A DNA stretch of 64,000 bases from DATBLQ01 sp036555325 (lineage in GTDB: Bacteria > Pseudomonadota > Alphaproteobacteria > Rhizobiales > Aestuariivirgaceae), in NCBI GenBank assembly GCA_036555325.1, contig DATBLQ010000082.1, positions 62,001-126,000 of the forward strand, written 5' to 3'. Both the position numbers and the translations under genes were made by a program. Below the pieces are notes generated by a model, which did no database searches, had not been told where the DNA came from, and saw only the letters and a list, made by a program, of their open reading frames with translations. Positions 63,936-64,000 of the stretch are shown here, in pieces (position 1 is the first letter of the stretch; each line of letters begins with the position of its first letter).

Positions 63936-64000
63936 AAAGCGAGACTCGCACCAATGGTTACGATTTAGGCAAGGAATACCTCAGGACGAACCAACTTTAA

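Noticed and set aside
1..64000. CRISPR arrays, rRNA operon or intact insertion sequence
   Set aside because: No regularly spaced repeats, rRNA landmarks or transposase genes with terminal repeats were seen.

Overview
The window looks like chromosome of an alphaproteobacterium, most likely of the order Hyphomicrobiales (Rhizobiales). This rests on the gene order ispDF / dusB-ntrB-ntrC-ntrY-ntrX-hfq-hflX-mazG, on the rlpA-dac-tmk-holB-metG-tatD block, and on several class III cyclase/TPR paralogues. All functional names come from reading translated sequence; no database search was run.

Bases 1-19,700 are a dense conserved core. A + strand run carries tRNA dihydrouridine synthase, two nitrogen-responsive two-component systems (NtrBC, NtrYX), Hfq and HflX. 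A - strand run read right to left carries a Sel1-repeat protein, RlpA, a D,D-carboxypeptidase, thymidylate kinase, the DNA polymerase III delta prime subunit, methionyl-tRNA synthetase, TatD, a metallo-beta-lactamase-fold hydrolase and MazG, with several 1-4 base start/stop overlaps. A class II aldolase-like gene and tRNA-Ser(TGA) close the core.

Bases 19,700-36,800 are accessory. Next to the tRNA lie a beta-propeller remnant, two translationally coupled cyclase/TolB-like/TPR proteins and a frameshifted, N-truncated tyrosine recombinase: a decayed integrative element. Then come a DUF4153 membrane protein, an NMT1/THI5-type ABC importer operon headed by a 5-formyltetrahydrofolate cyclo-ligase-like gene and ending in a double-length permease, a secreted barrel-like protein with a cysteine-pair tail, a PaaK/CapK-like adenylate-forming enzyme and a third cyclase/TPR protein.

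Bases 36,800-47,800 hold a class A penicillin-binding protein, then a uniformly oriented set that looks catabolic: luciferase-like flavin monooxygenase, alpha/beta hydrolase, amidohydrolase, and a complete five-gene peptide/opine-type ABC importer. The last ATPase gene runs into an antisense copD fragment, so its final codons are borrowed.

Bases 49,500-55,450 form a metal-handling locus (His/Cys-rich small protein, YcnI, CopC-CopD fusion, HupE/UreJ, an unknown membrane protein, a zinc-binding-protein remnant and a DUF1007-NicO fusion). Four of its exported products are predicted to start with histidine after signal cleavage.

Bases 55,450-59,750 are a gene graveyard: a frameshifted and truncated kdp operon, a cyclase stub, a general-stress-protein-26 stub and a formylglycine-generating-enzyme remnant, interspersed with apparently intact DUF421 and RraA-like genes. 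The right end has arsenate reductase, a MetE-like protein, an SDR oxidoreductase, a SAM methyltransferase and an exported DUF1330 protein.
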